A stretch of 64,000 nt of DNA from Bacillota bacterium (GCA_023435895.1 JAEZLH010000005.1:25018-89017), one strand, 5' to 3'. Shown: positions 16,342 to 25,823, counted from the stretch's first letter. The notes: a model not told the origin generated them from the letters alone. Translations and numbers: made by a program.

Positions 16342-16548
16342 ATGAGCTTCTCCTTCCTTAACTATTTATTCCTATTATACACTGAAATTGTGGTTTCAAA
16401 AATATAGTATACAGGGTAATTACATAACAATATTATTGGTGATATTATTTGTACCGTCACTATTATAAAGTTTCATGATTTCAAAAAGAATATTTTCTAC
16501 TAACCGTGTATGTTAAATATTTGTACATGCCTATAAGAATGCCTATAA

Positions 16549-16592
16549 AAAAAGGACCTTCCCCGGTGCAAATCCCGGACAATGTCCTTTTT
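16549..16592 (-). terminator. bidirectional terminator downstream of the MFS gene
   Basis: AAAAAGGAC (16549-16557) pairs with GTCCTTTTT (16584-16592) around a GC-rich interior with CCGG/CCGG pairing. A and T tracts flank both sides. On the minus strand it follows the MFS stop codon. It is the only feature in the gap between the MFS and regulator genes besides the regulator's promoter. Confidence 0.7.
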
Positions 16593-16711
16593 CAAGTTCG
16601 ATTGTCAAGCCTATCTTAATGCCATGACAATCTGCATATAGCATGAAACATTATATGATAGTTCTTTTAATTATTAAGTCTTTTTCACTAAATAGCTACC
16701 TATCTTACCGC

Positions 16712-18016
16712 CTAGGATTCCCCTTCTGCATATTGGGTACAGACGGTTTCTATTCCTTCATCAACTTCCTTCTTCTTACCCCGCATATAGATTGTGAACA
16801 TACCCGCTGTTGCTAAAAGCGACAGTACAAATACCAGCATCCATATATATTGAATTCCAGCCTCCTGAATAAACTTACCTGCCATGGAGGTACCACATGC
16901 CGCACCGATTGACCAACTCAGAGAACCAATTGCACTAAATCTGGCTCTGAAATTACTGGGACTATTATCAGCAAGATATACTCCAAAGTTCGTTACCACC
17001 AGAATTTCACCTAAAGTCCAGATGACCGTAGATAGAATAAAGAGCGGAAAGGTGTTAATAAAGCTTAGCATACCAAAGCCTACTGCATAGGTGAGCCCAG
17101 CAATGGTGATATTGACTAAGGGTTTCAAATGCTTCGTCATTGCAGTTACGCCTACTGTGAATACAAGTACAGTCACCGCATTCACACTCATCAAAATACC
17201 AAAGTAACCGGCACCTGCTTTACCAAATACCGCATCGGCAGTCAGAGGCAAAGAGAAGCGATGCTGTGTATAAACAAAACTATATAGAATATATACCGTT
17301 AAAAACATTATTATCTCAGGGCGTTTTTTTAATACTGTAAACACATTTCCCTTTTCGACCTTTTCTTTTTCTGTATATACCGTTTTATGAATGTGCTCGG
17401 TCTTTACCTCTTTAATGTTCTTCCAAATCAAGAAAATGGCAATAAAAGAAGTCAATGCGTCTCCAATAAACAGCATTGGAAGAAAATTGTTAAACAAAAA
17501 TCCTGCCACAATAGGACCTATTGCTACACCAAGATTAATCCCGATATATTGCAACGAATTGCCCTGTTGCCTCTGATGTGGAGGAAGAATATCGGTAATA
17601 ATCGCTTGAATCGGTGCTCTTACTGCTCCACCAAAAAAGGTAGATAGTAAAATCAACACAACAACAGCTCTGGGATCTTTAATAAATGCACAAGGAATTA
17701 AGCATATTGCAGCACCACTCTGCGCTATCAAATAGGTCTTCTTTCTGCCGAATTCATCCGCCAATTTTCCGCTAATCATTGAGGATGGTATTCCGATTAA
17801 AGATGCAATCGTAACAATAATACCCACTTGACCAAAGGAAAGACCAATTTTGATTGTCAGATACATGGTCAAAAACGGCAATACGAACTCTCCAAAGCGA
17901 TTAATTACAGTTGCCACAAATAATATGTACATATTCTTTGGAAGTCCCTTGTAGGTGTCTAGAATTTTGATTTTGATAACAATCATCTCTTTTCTTTTAT
18001 TTTCTTTTTCTTTCAT
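16712..18016 (-). CDS. MFS transporter, drug:H+ antiporter-like
   Basis: A ~434-residue, 12-helix major facilitator protein. Characteristic sites are GKLADEFGRKKTYLIAQ (motif A, loop 2-3), INRFGEFVLPFLTMYL in TM1 and VGPIVAGFLFNN in TM5. The layout resembles DHA1 exporters of the MdtH/YfkF type; the substrate is unknown. The start is uncertain. The ATG at 18016 (MKEKENKRK) has a weak TAGG; a later ATG at 17986 and an upstream TTG at 18061 are alternatives. It is monocistronic. Confidence 0.85.
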   Translation of the reverse strand: MKEKENKRKEMIVIKIKILDTYKGLPKNMYILFVATVINRFGEFVLPFLTMYLTIKIGLSFGQVGIIVTIASLIGIPSSMISGKLADEFGRKKTYLIAQSGAAICLIPCAFIKDPRAVVVLILLSTFFGGAVRAPIQAIITDILPPHQRQQGNSLQYIGINLGVAIGPIVAGFLFNNFLPMLFIGDALTSFIAIFLIWKNIKEVKTEHIHKTVYTEKEKVEKGNVFTVLKKRPEIIMFLTVYILYSFVYTQHRFSLPLTADAVFGKAGAGYFGILMSVNAVTVLVFTVGVTAMTKHLKPLVNITIAGLTYAVGFGMLSFINTFPLFILSTVIWTLGEILVVTNFGVYLADNSPSNFRARFSAIGSLSWSIGAACGTSMAGKFIQEAGIQYIWMLVFVLSLLATAGMFTIYMRGKKKEVDEGIETVCTQYAEGES

Positions 18017-18227
18017 GCCTAGTCTTTTTACTATAACACAATCGCAAAACGTAATAAACAAGAAATAATTGTTTCTTTTTTCCTATTGTTGGTATTTTAT
18101 TCTATTTTATCCAAACCTACGTTCTAAAAAATGTTTTCTGCAAAAGTGATCTCTGGAATGAAGGTCTCTGGAATAAAAGGATACCTTATTTGGTTAATAT
18201 AACCAAAATACAGCATTAACGATATTA

Positions 18228-19436
18228 TCAATAAGAAAACATCATTTTTGTACCCGGCACTGCGGTAAGAATCCTTCTTGTCACAAAGTTTTTTCCGTTC
18301 CAACCCAGCTGGTTCTGAATATATCCCAAGGTATCCGCATTATAGATTCCAACCACCCTTTGAATAGCACTCAACTCATAATAGTTCTCTTTTTCATTGC
18401 TTATAAATGGTATGAGTGCGCTTATCGCCTGAACTTCCCCTTTCACCGGCTTAATCAGTTCACCGTTCACGGTATAAAGCTGGGACAGATAATCCTTACC
18501 CTTATCACTGATATCCAATGTAAACATGGTATCTAACTGGGAATTAGATATGCGAACCTTGTATTGGTCTTCATAATCTACTTTATAGAGGCTTTCCGCA
18601 TTGTATCGTTCTGAATCAAACAAATCCTTCATGTCATTTCCTAAAAAAGAATAAATATAAAAGTTGCCGTATCCACCACTACCACCGGTCTCCATGCTCA
18701 ACTTTATTTCATCCACCTTATCCTTCGTAAAATCACCAAGAAAAATGGTAGGATTATAGCCCGAATTTATGAATGGAACAATAATCTTCGCATTCTTTGT
18801 CTTGCCATCCTCAATAACAATTGAAATATTCATTATGTAAGTGCTCTCATTATTTTCACTTCTTGAACCATATAAGCTGACCTTATCGGGTACTCCGTCT
18901 CCGTTTACATCTCCATATTTGGTATCAATTAACACCTTATTTTCATTCATGGCTCGCAACTGTTTCACATTCGGAGACCTTGTTACATCATAATCGGCAA
19001 AGGTTCCCCAATTTTCCATTGTATTATATTTAGGATTCTTGGATTGGAAGAATACAATAATCGGGGCGAAGTTTAACTCCGGATGTGCTTCAAAAAACTC
19101 TCTGTCCCCAAAGCGTATGGCTTGCAACGCCAGCGGTAGTTCCCTTCGGAATATAAAATTGCGAATTCCATTCATTCCCCAGGCTGATGGTCCATCCACA
19201 TTCAGATATACATAAAAGAGATATCCGCCAACATCATCCACCCATTCCGCCCGTACCTCATCCGCAGTCTCTGTAATATTACTTTCCTCTATCACCGGAC
19301 CGATATCCAGGAATAAATCACCTGTAATATCAGAATGGGTCAAGGTATATCTTCTTGGTATGACAGGGTCTGTAGCCGTTACTCCGTCGTGAAAAGTCAC
19401 ACTTAACTTTTTAGGATCCAGTTTACTCATGGGCAT
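18228..19436 (-). CDS. staygreen-domain protein fused to a VCBS/FG-GAP-like domain
   Basis: A 402-residue soluble protein. Residues ~4-150 match the staygreen (SGR) family: KLSVTFHDGVT, RRYTLTHSDITGDLFLDIG, DEVRAEW, FRRELPLALQAIRFGDREFF, and a C-terminal IVFFQSKNPKYNTMENWG. Plant SGR and some bacterial homologues remove Mg from chlorophyll a. Residues ~165-400 form a second domain with DTKYGDVNGDGVPDKVSLYG (Ca-loop-like, VCBS/FG-GAP type), FLGDFTKDKVDEI and GGSGGYGNFYIYSF, a type common in Firmicute surface or spore proteins. No signal peptide or membrane segment is seen. AGGAG lies just before the ATG; a second ATG two codons on is possible. The gene is alone. What it acts on in a non-phototroph is unknown. 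Confidence 0.82.
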   Translation of the reverse strand: MPMSKLDPKKLSVTFHDGVTATDPVIPRRYTLTHSDITGDLFLDIGPVIEESNITETADEVRAEWVDDVGGYLFYVYLNVDGPSAWGMNGIRNFIFRRELPLALQAIRFGDREFFEAHPELNFAPIIVFFQSKNPKYNTMENWGTFADYDVTRSPNVKQLRAMNENKVLIDTKYGDVNGDGVPDKVSLYGSRSENNESTYIMNISIVIEDGKTKNAKIIVPFINSGYNPTIFLGDFTKDKVDEIKLSMETGGSGGYGNFYIYSFLGNDMKDLFDSERYNAESLYKVDYEDQYKVRISNSQLDTMFTLDISDKGKDYLSQLYTVNGELIKPVKGEVQAISALIPFISNEKENYYELSAIQRVVGIYNADTLGYIQNQLGWNGKNFVTRRILTAVPGTKMMFSY

Positions 19437-19554
19437 TATGCTCCTATATATGTATTTAATATAAATAATATATGCAGGTCGCTATCGTTGGGTTACGCCC
19501 AGAACATTCCAATGTTAAAATGATTAAGATGTTCTAAATTCCTAATACATTTCC

Positions 19555-19605
19555 TTAGGTACATTCATCTTTTAGGTGCATTCCTCTTCTAGGTGCATTC
19601 CTCTT
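19555..19605. repeat. three 17-bp tandem repeats
   Basis: Three head-to-tail copies of TTAGGTGCATTCCTCTT (19555-19571, 19572-19588, 19589-19605). The second and third differ at one base and the first at two. They lie in the 315-base gap between the divergent staygreen and spoIID-like genes. A loose AGAACAT/ATGTTCT inverted repeat lies just upstream (19502-19536). Possible operators or slippage products. Confidence 0.8.
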
Positions 19606-19751
19606 CTAGCTTTATACCAATTGCCAATGAACTCTGTTAAAAACCTTTTGCACCTTAAATCAATAATTAATTGTACAAGCACGGCATTATATATCATAAA
19701 CCATCAATCGGTTAATATAATGTAATAATATAAAACGGTTATGGAGGGGTT

Positions 19752-20714
19752 ATGAAGAAGGTACTTCGAAAAACGATATTTGTTTGTATATTGGTTCTGT
19801 TGCTTCCCTTTGCTGTTACACTATATTTTAACAGCACAAAGGATAATATAAAGACAATCCAGACCATGAATTTCACAATTTATAATGAAGAAAACGGCTC
19901 CAAGGATGAACTCTCCTTCGATCGTTATTTATTAGGTGTCATTGCAGCGAATATGCCTGCCGGCTATCAACCGGAAGCGTTAAAAGCTCAGGCTGTTATT
20001 GCAAGAACTTATGCACTGTATAATATGGCACTGCTCCATGAAGGGGCTTCTGACAAAAAAACCTTCACCACCTCTGAGCTTGGTCTGTCTTATATTAGTT
20101 TGGATTCTTTAAAGAAGTTTTGGGGAAATGATTATCAGGATTATTTTAATAAAATAGAAGATGCTCTTACTTCTACCAAGGATCAGGTCTTAGTTTATAA
20201 TGACCAATTGATCCTACCGGTATTTTTTGATACCGGCTGCGGCTTTACCAGAAATGCCTCCGAGGTTTGGGGTGTAGATGTTCCCTATCTGGTCAGTATC
20301 CCAAGCAAGCAAGATGTAACCTCAACTCACTATCTTCAGATAGAGGAATATAACATTAAAGATCTTATTGCAATTTTAAATAAATATTATACGAAAGTCA
20401 CCCTCTCTGAAACTGATTTTTTTAAACAGATTAAAATCACCTCAAGAGACAGTGCCGGCTATGTACTTAAGTTGGAACTTAACGGTCAGAGTGTATCCGG
20501 AGAGGAATTTATTAAGGTGGTAGGTCTCCCCTCCAGTCATTTTTATATTGAAGAATACGACAAAAAGGTTCGTATTATCTGTAACGGCTCCGGCCACGGC
20601 ATCGGCTTAAGTCAATACGGTGCCAATGCCATGGCAGAAGAGGGTTCTCTTTATAAAGAAATTTTGAATTATTATTATACCAATGTAAAGCTTGCCACCA
20701 TTTCAGAAAAATAG
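19752..20714 (+). CDS. SpoIID/LytB-family protein lacking the usual catalytic Glu
   Basis: A 320-residue protein with one N-terminal membrane anchor (~8-27) and an external SpoIID domain. SpoIID is a lytic transglycosylase that thins forespore-septal peptidoglycan during engulfment. Conserved motifs are YLLGVIAANMPAGY, PEALKAQAVIARTYAL, DTGCGFTRNASEVWG and the C-terminal GHGIGLSQYGANAMA. Where SpoIID usually reads GVVAxEMP with the catalytic Glu (E88 in B. subtilis), this protein has Asn (AANMP). It may therefore be a paralogue with altered or no glycosidase activity. GGAGGGG precedes the ATG. It is monocistronic, followed by a repeat array. Confidence 0.88.
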   Translation: MKKVLRKTIFVCILVLLLPFAVTLYFNSTKDNIKTIQTMNFTIYNEENGSKDELSFDRYLLGVIAANMPAGYQPEALKAQAVIARTYALYNMALLHEGASDKKTFTTSELGLSYISLDSLKKFWGNDYQDYFNKIEDALTSTKDQVLVYNDQLILPVFFDTGCGFTRNASEVWGVDVPYLVSIPSKQDVTSTHYLQIEEYNIKDLIAILNKYYTKVTLSETDFFKQIKITSRDSAGYVLKLELNGQSVSGEEFIKVVGLPSSHFYIEEYDKKVRIICNGSGHGIGLSQYGANAMAEEGSLYKEILNYYYTNVKLATISEK

Positions 20715-20779
20715 GGAGTACGTATGACTCAATAACTTGTTGATTTGGTGAGGATGCTATTAACCGAGCGCCATACTAT

Positions 20780-20934
20780 ACTATCGTATTACCAATGCTT
20801 TATATACTATCTTATTATCAATACTTTATATACTATCGTATTTACCAATGCCTTATATACTATCGTATCACCAATGCTTTATATACTATCATATCACCAA
20901 CGCTTTATATACTATCGTATCACCAACGCTTTAT
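20780..20934. repeat. six-copy 26-bp tandem repeat array
   Basis: The unit is ACTATCGTATCACCAATGCT plus TTATAT. Copies start at 20780, 20806, 20832 (27 bases), 20859, 20885 and 20911 (last one truncated), with 0-5 substitutions each. The two rightmost share CACCAACG. The array fills the space between the convergent spoIID-like and transglutaminase genes and touches the latter's stop codon. The pattern fits a minisatellite. The rightward frame through it is not a real gene. Confidence 0.92.
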
Positions 20935-20935
20935 G

Positions 20936-23329
20936 CTATCCTCTCTTCCCTCCTGCTAGGAAGAAAAATTCATCAAGCCATAACGTATAGAATTTCTTCT
21001 CTTTTTTATATCGAAGATAAAGTTCCTCTCGAAGAGCCTCAACTTTGGCGTATTCTTTTTCACTAACCGAAGCATTTGCATAACGATAACGCATATAAAT
21101 ATCTGCAACCTCTCGGAATGTTACCTGTTCATAATCACAGTTATCCTTTATGCGATTTGCTAACATCCTGATTGTCTCCTGACTTCCCAAGGTATAGCCG
21201 GACTTCGCAAGAAGTCTTAATATACGCAGAAATTCCATATACATTTTTTTGCTGTAATCTGCTTTCTTGAATTCAAGCTTGTAACGAATACTTAACACCT
21301 GATAGAACAAGAAGACCGTTACCAAGAAGGTACCGATTACCGCAGCAAATAATATAACCAGGGTATTGTTCTCATTATCCTGTTGTTGTGCCGGTGTTGT
21401 AGGGTTTATGGGTTTTGGGCTTGTTGTTACCTGAGGATTATTATAATAGTCAGAAGGGTCTTTATCACCCTCGTCCGTGTTTGTTGCTTCTTCCGCCCAT
21501 TTGGTATACCGGTTATTGTTAAAGGGTGCGGTAGCTTCAAAAGGTATCCATCCAACCCCATTAAGATAAGCTTCTGCCCAAGCATGCGCGCTGTCATTGC
21601 GAATTTGATAATTATCTTTTGTAAATTCATTCATTTTGGCAGCATACCCTTCCACGTAACGTGTGGGGATTCCAATGCATCTCCCCATAATTGCCATTGC
21701 TGTGCCAAAAAAAGTACAATAGCCCTGCTTACTATCAAACAGAAAATAGTCAACAAAATCCTGCCCTTTCGGCACTTTCTCTGTTTTGAGGGTATAAGTA
21801 TAACTTTGCAAATACTTCTCTAACGCCTTTAATTTGTCATAATTATTATCATAACCATCCGTTATACTATATGCTAATTCTCTAATCCGTTCCGGAAGAT
21901 CTTTTGGTAATTGCAGATATACGGAGCGGATAATTTCCTCTCTCTCCTTTAACTTCTGGTAGTTCTCACTCATTCGTTCCATATCAAACATAAAACCGCT
22001 GTTTATGGAGAACTGTTCCAAAAGCTTTATCTTCTTCTCACTGACCGGCTGGGGCTGGGTATAGGTAAAGGAGTCTGCCTCCCTTAACATCTGCCTGAAG
22101 GCCTTTCCCTCCAAATTCAGATCCACATAGTCCACGGAATAATCGGTTCCTTTTCCATATCGATGAGAAAAGGAGACCTGAGGTGCTTCTTCAAACATTT
22201 CATAGTTGGGTCCGCTCTCAATATTACCGGTCTTGAGCGGATAAAAAACAGACTTCGTCTTCATATTGTTAAATATAATATGAATTCTTTGTTTTTGAAG
22301 GAAATTGTATCTTTCTAAGGTTGTTTCATCCTGTCTGGAAAGGGCATAGAATAGTTCCAAATAGTCTAGTCCGTAATCCCTCTCCCCCTTTAGAAAGTTA
22401 TTATTATTTTTTTCCCAGCTATGTCCGGTATAGGTTTCATTGATAGAACCAATCAGATATAATTTTGAGCCGCTTCCTAACCCAGAGGTCTGAAGTGCCA
22501 CCTTTGTGTCTGTGGAAAGTTTTTTCCCTCCCTCCAACTTACTGCCTTCCTCCGAAAAGCCCGATACGCTAAAGAATGCGCTGCCATTACCAAAATGATA
22601 ATTCCAATCCAGCTGCCACTGTTCAATTCTTTCCTTCACCTCTTTATAGGTACTTTTTACGAAGGTCCACTGAATGGGCTCGGGTTTTGAAGGAAGTAGG
22701 ACTACCAGAGCTGCAAGCATGAGACATATGGGTGCAAGATATAAAATTCCTTCTTTTTTATCCTGTCTTCCTATCTTCCTACTATGAAGAATGCCATAAA
22801 ACTCGACTACCACTGTTAGCAGATAAAAGATACAAATTCCTACAACCGCTTTTGTGATATCAGCTTTACTTACCGCAAGTATAACCATGGTCGCTACGAT
22901 TGCAATAGCAAGGCATATTTTTGTGATTTCCAGCTTCATGAGCAGATAGAATATGACTGCTCCCACTATCGCCGCAATAACTATAATAAAATCAGCATAG
23001 TAAGACTTATACAGATAGCTCTCCCCTCCATACACCCTGCACCAGTTGAGAAAGTCTTTCATCCAGCTTAAGGGGTTCAGCTTCATAATCCATAATATCA
23101 GTCCTAATAGTACAAATATGCCGGCGAGAAGGATATAACTGATGATATTTTTACGATTCAAAATAAATAAATTAATCAAAAGAGCCGGAAGCAGTGAAAG
23201 TACTGCGGACAAAACAATCGGTACCTTTAGTAAAAAGTATTGATCCAATACCAGCACGAAAGCCCAGGTTAGAGCCATGCTAAGTACCGCATGATATGCC
23301 TGATATAATTTTTCCCTATCCTTTAACAT
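20936..23329 (-). CDS. transglutaminase-like (TgpA-type) membrane protein
   Basis: A 797-residue membrane protein. Seven or so hydrophobic segments fill residues 1-215. A large external region follows, then the transglutaminase core (~495-610): QGYCTFFGTAMAIMGRCIGI (catalytic Cys), DSAHAWAEAYLNGVGWIPFE (His, then the acidic residue as Glu in place of Asp), which is the usual TgpA form. A TM helix (~665-690) precedes a C-terminal DUF4129-like cytoplasmic tail. Such proteins sit with MoxR and DUF58 partners, as here. The role is unknown, possibly proteolytic or crosslinking at the cell surface. GGGGGGAAGG precedes the ATG. A 189-base gap separates it from the DUF58 gene. Confidence 0.9.
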   Translation of the reverse strand: MLKDREKLYQAYHAVLSMALTWAFVLVLDQYFLLKVPIVLSAVLSLLPALLINLFILNRKNIISYILLAGIFVLLGLILWIMKLNPLSWMKDFLNWCRVYGGESYLYKSYYADFIIVIAAIVGAVIFYLLMKLEITKICLAIAIVATMVILAVSKADITKAVVGICIFYLLTVVVEFYGILHSRKIGRQDKKEGILYLAPICLMLAALVVLLPSKPEPIQWTFVKSTYKEVKERIEQWQLDWNYHFGNGSAFFSVSGFSEEGSKLEGGKKLSTDTKVALQTSGLGSGSKLYLIGSINETYTGHSWEKNNNNFLKGERDYGLDYLELFYALSRQDETTLERYNFLQKQRIHIIFNNMKTKSVFYPLKTGNIESGPNYEMFEEAPQVSFSHRYGKGTDYSVDYVDLNLEGKAFRQMLREADSFTYTQPQPVSEKKIKLLEQFSINSGFMFDMERMSENYQKLKEREEIIRSVYLQLPKDLPERIRELAYSITDGYDNNYDKLKALEKYLQSYTYTLKTEKVPKGQDFVDYFLFDSKQGYCTFFGTAMAIMGRCIGIPTRYVEGYAAKMNEFTKDNYQIRNDSAHAWAEAYLNGVGWIPFEATAPFNNNRYTKWAEEATNTDEGDKDPSDYYNNPQVTTSPKPINPTTPAQQQDNENNTLVILFAAVIGTFLVTVFLFYQVLSIRYKLEFKKADYSKKMYMEFLRILRLLAKSGYTLGSQETIRMLANRIKDNCDYEQVTFREVADIYMRYRYANASVSEKEYAKVEALREELYLRYKKEKKFYTLWLDEFFFLAGGKRG

Positions 23330-23518
23330 TCCTTCCCCCCTTAAGTTAACTTCATTTGGCTAATGACGAAACATTATTATTACTGGTATTGTACCATAAC
23401 AGATAAGAGCTCCTCCCACCTCTCCAACACTTCTTCGAGATTAGCAGACACTGCAAAATTGTATCTGTTGTGAATATAATAAGTATGATTATACTGTTCG
23501 AAGCACCTAACTCCTTAA

Positions 23519-24712
23519 TTATGCTGTTCCCTTGGTAAGTACTTCCCCTATTTCATCCTCGGACATAATTTGATATACACTGATTCCCGATGCTTTCATA
23601 CCTGATATTAAGTCCTTGGTTTCCTGGGTGATATCATCACTCACGAACAGAATTGTAACAGGACTGCCACCTTGTACCAGATTAAGAGCAGCTACATATA
23701 ACTCTTTCGATAGAAGATGTGTTACCACAACGCAAAATACTCCTTGATTACCTGGTCTGCTATATTCTAGTATTAGCTCCTGTACAGGCAACTGGCTACG
23801 AAAGTATATCTTTGCACAGGTTTTATAAAACGCATTGAATTCTTCTTTATTACGGATGGTGACTTTCATCCGTTCCCCCATTTCATAAATGATATGGGAG
23901 GTTGTTCTTTGGGTCGCATAATAATTTGAAATTCCAAGCACACTTTCAATAATTTTGTCCTCGGTTATGACTACCTTCAGTTCCTCTTCCTGTGGCTTTC
24001 TTAGGTCCATAAAAATAGCGATTTGTGCCTTGGGAATATATTGATACTTCCTAGAGATAAGTTCCTGCATTCTTGCGGATAGCTTCCAATGTACCTTTTT
24101 TCTGGAATCCCCCGGCAGATATTTTCTTACTTCCGTATCCAGTTCCTCCTCCGCTGTATTGCTAAAACGAAGCGGGTTCTTAACATCACTTTGAGAAGGG
24201 GCGATGACTAGGCGATCTATGGGTACTATACGGGGCAGCACCGTTGCCTTAAGCTTTGTCCCTATGGGATAAGTAATCGTAAACAGATACAAAAAATCTG
24301 TAACCTCAATGGAATCCACTCCAATGTAATACTCCCCACGATAATTGCATTTTAGCCTGGTCTTAAGTCGTTCGCTCTCATTGGGAAGGAGGCTGTATTG
24401 TGCAACCTGATCCGCCGCCTCAATGGTAGATTTGTCTTTTAAAAAGTTTACCTTAATGTTACGAAAGGTCACATAATCCTCATTCGCAACAACAAATGCA
24501 TAGGGAATCCAGTCACCTTTTACGACCAGATAATTATCCAGCGACTGATATATCTTAAATCTGGCATAAACATATACGGTATATAAAAATGATGTTATCG
24601 GCAAAAATATGGCCAAATAAAATAGTGCATATGAAATATTACCGCCGTAATACGAGGCAAATACACCACAAACAATAATGAGAGCCAAACAGATGATACG
24701 ATTTATTTTCAT
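23519..24712 (-). CDS. DUF58 protein
   Basis: A 397-residue protein with two N-terminal membrane helices (~5-22 and ~26-46) and the DUF58 signature LDTEVRKYLPGDSRKKVHWK at ~190-210, next to a degenerate von Willebrand A-like domain (AIFMDLRKPQEEE). DUF58 proteins work with MoxR ATPases in assembling or activating surface complexes. It begins 14 bases after the moxR stop, so it is co-transcribed. The SD is GGAAGG. Confidence 0.9.
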   Translation of the reverse strand: MKINRIICLALIIVCGVFASYYGGNISYALFYLAIFLPITSFLYTVYVYARFKIYQSLDNYLVVKGDWIPYAFVVANEDYVTFRNIKVNFLKDKSTIEAADQVAQYSLLPNESERLKTRLKCNYRGEYYIGVDSIEVTDFLYLFTITYPIGTKLKATVLPRIVPIDRLVIAPSQSDVKNPLRFSNTAEEELDTEVRKYLPGDSRKKVHWKLSARMQELISRKYQYIPKAQIAIFMDLRKPQEEELKVVITEDKIIESVLGISNYYATQRTTSHIIYEMGERMKVTIRNKEEFNAFYKTCAKIYFRSQLPVQELILEYSRPGNQGVFCVVVTHLLSKELYVAALNLVQGGSPVTILFVSDDITQETKDLISGMKASGISVYQIMSEDEIGEVLTKGTA

Positions 24713-24726
24713 ACCTGCCTTCCCAT

Positions 24727-25671
24727 CTAAACGGAAGCTAGCACGGGTACCGGTATTTTCGCTACTATGTTCTTCAATACCTTCTCCGGCTTCATTTGAG
24801 ATAGTCTTGCCTCGGGGGACATGATAATTCGGTGTGCTAATACCGGTTGAATTAATTTCATAATATCATCCGGGATACAGTAAGTTCTTCCCTCAAGATA
24901 TGCAAGCGCCTGACTAGCCCTTAATAAAGCTAAGGTTGCTCTAGGACTGGCTCCAAGTAAAATATTACTGTCCTTTCTTGTCTCCTGTATGATTTTTGTT
25001 GCGTAAATTACCAGATCCTGATTAATCTTAACGTGCTCTACTTCCTTTTGCATTGAGATGATGCTATCCTGATCCGCCGATGCTTCCAGCTTCTGTGTTA
25101 ATTGACCTTTCAGATAGCGATCCACCATCACCTTCTCATCTCCTGCCTGGGGATAACCGATGGATAGCTTCATCATAAAACGATCCAGCTGCGCCTCGGG
25201 GAGGTTATAGGTTCCCAGATAATCCACCGGATTCTGGGTTGCAATCACCATGAACGGAAGTGCAATCGGATAAGTAATTCCATCAACTGTAACCTGTTTT
25301 TCTTCCATGGCTTCTAAAAGGCTTGCCTGGGTTTTGGGAGAAGTTCGATTAATCTCATCCGCCAGGATGATATGATCCATAATTGCTCCCTTTGAATATT
25401 CGAATTTTCCTGACTGCATGTTGTAGACTGATAGACCCGTCACATCACTGGGAAGTGTATCCGGTGTAAACTGTATTCTTGTAAAGCCACAATTAATTGT
25501 TTGTGCAAGCGTCTTTGCCAGCGTAGTCTTTCCTACCCCCGGTACATCCTCTAACAAAAGATGCCCGCCGGCCAATAGTGTTACCAGAGTAAGTTCAATA
25601 ACTTCTCTCTTACCCACAATAATCTGCTCCATGTTGCGTATCATATTTAATAATCTCGGCTGATTCTCCAT
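24727..25671 (-). CDS. MoxR-family AAA+ ATPase
   Basis: A 314-residue cytosolic AAA+ chaperone-like ATPase. Walker A is LLEDVPGVGKTTLAKTLAQ (~35-53), Walker B HIILADEINRTSPKTQ (~97), sensor 1 MVIATQNPVDYLGTYNLPEA, and the lid domain contains LLGASPRATLALLRASQALA. It is the energy unit of the MoxR-DUF58-transglutaminase set. The start at 25671 (MENQPRLL) has GGAGG five bases upstream; an ATG four codons earlier has none. A good promoter lies ~75 bases upstream. Confidence 0.93.
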   Translation of the reverse strand: MENQPRLLNMIRNMEQIIVGKREVIELTLVTLLAGGHLLLEDVPGVGKTTLAKTLAQTINCGFTRIQFTPDTLPSDVTGLSVYNMQSGKFEYSKGAIMDHIILADEINRTSPKTQASLLEAMEEKQVTVDGITYPIALPFMVIATQNPVDYLGTYNLPEAQLDRFMMKLSIGYPQAGDEKVMVDRYLKGQLTQKLEASADQDSIISMQKEVEHVKINQDLVIYATKIIQETRKDSNILLGASPRATLALLRASQALAYLEGRTYCIPDDIMKLIQPVLAHRIIMSPEARLSQMKPEKVLKNIVAKIPVPVLASV

Positions 25672-25743
25672 CCCATCCTCCATTCCAGAAAGCCCTTCCT
25701 CATGGTTACTAATTTCATATTATTTTTGTCAAAATATACTACA

Positions 25744-25772
25744 ATTATAACGGCTGGTGATTTTTACCGCAA
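25744..25772 (-). promoter_or_regulatory. sigma-A promoter of the moxR operon
   Basis: On the minus strand TTGCGG (complement of 25767-25772), 17 bases, then TATAAT (complement of 25744-25749). The predicted start is ~65 bases before the moxR ATG. Confidence 0.6.
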
Positions 25773-25823
25773 GAAATAAATACAATATATTATAATTTTT
25801 AGAAAAAAATTCATATATATCGC

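Noticed and set aside
19555..20934. CRISPR array suspected from the 17-bp and 26-bp repeats
   Set aside because: Repeats are directly head-to-tail with no unique spacers and there are no cas genes.
20745..20990. Rightward frames of 72-81 codons through the 26-bp repeats
   Set aside because: Low-complexity translation of the tandem array, no SD, overlaps the end of the transglutaminase gene.
24727..25671. MoxR/VWA-type ternary anti-phage or defence system
   Set aside because: The set MoxR-DUF58-transglutaminase is a common chromosomal housekeeping arrangement and no nuclease or effector is linked.
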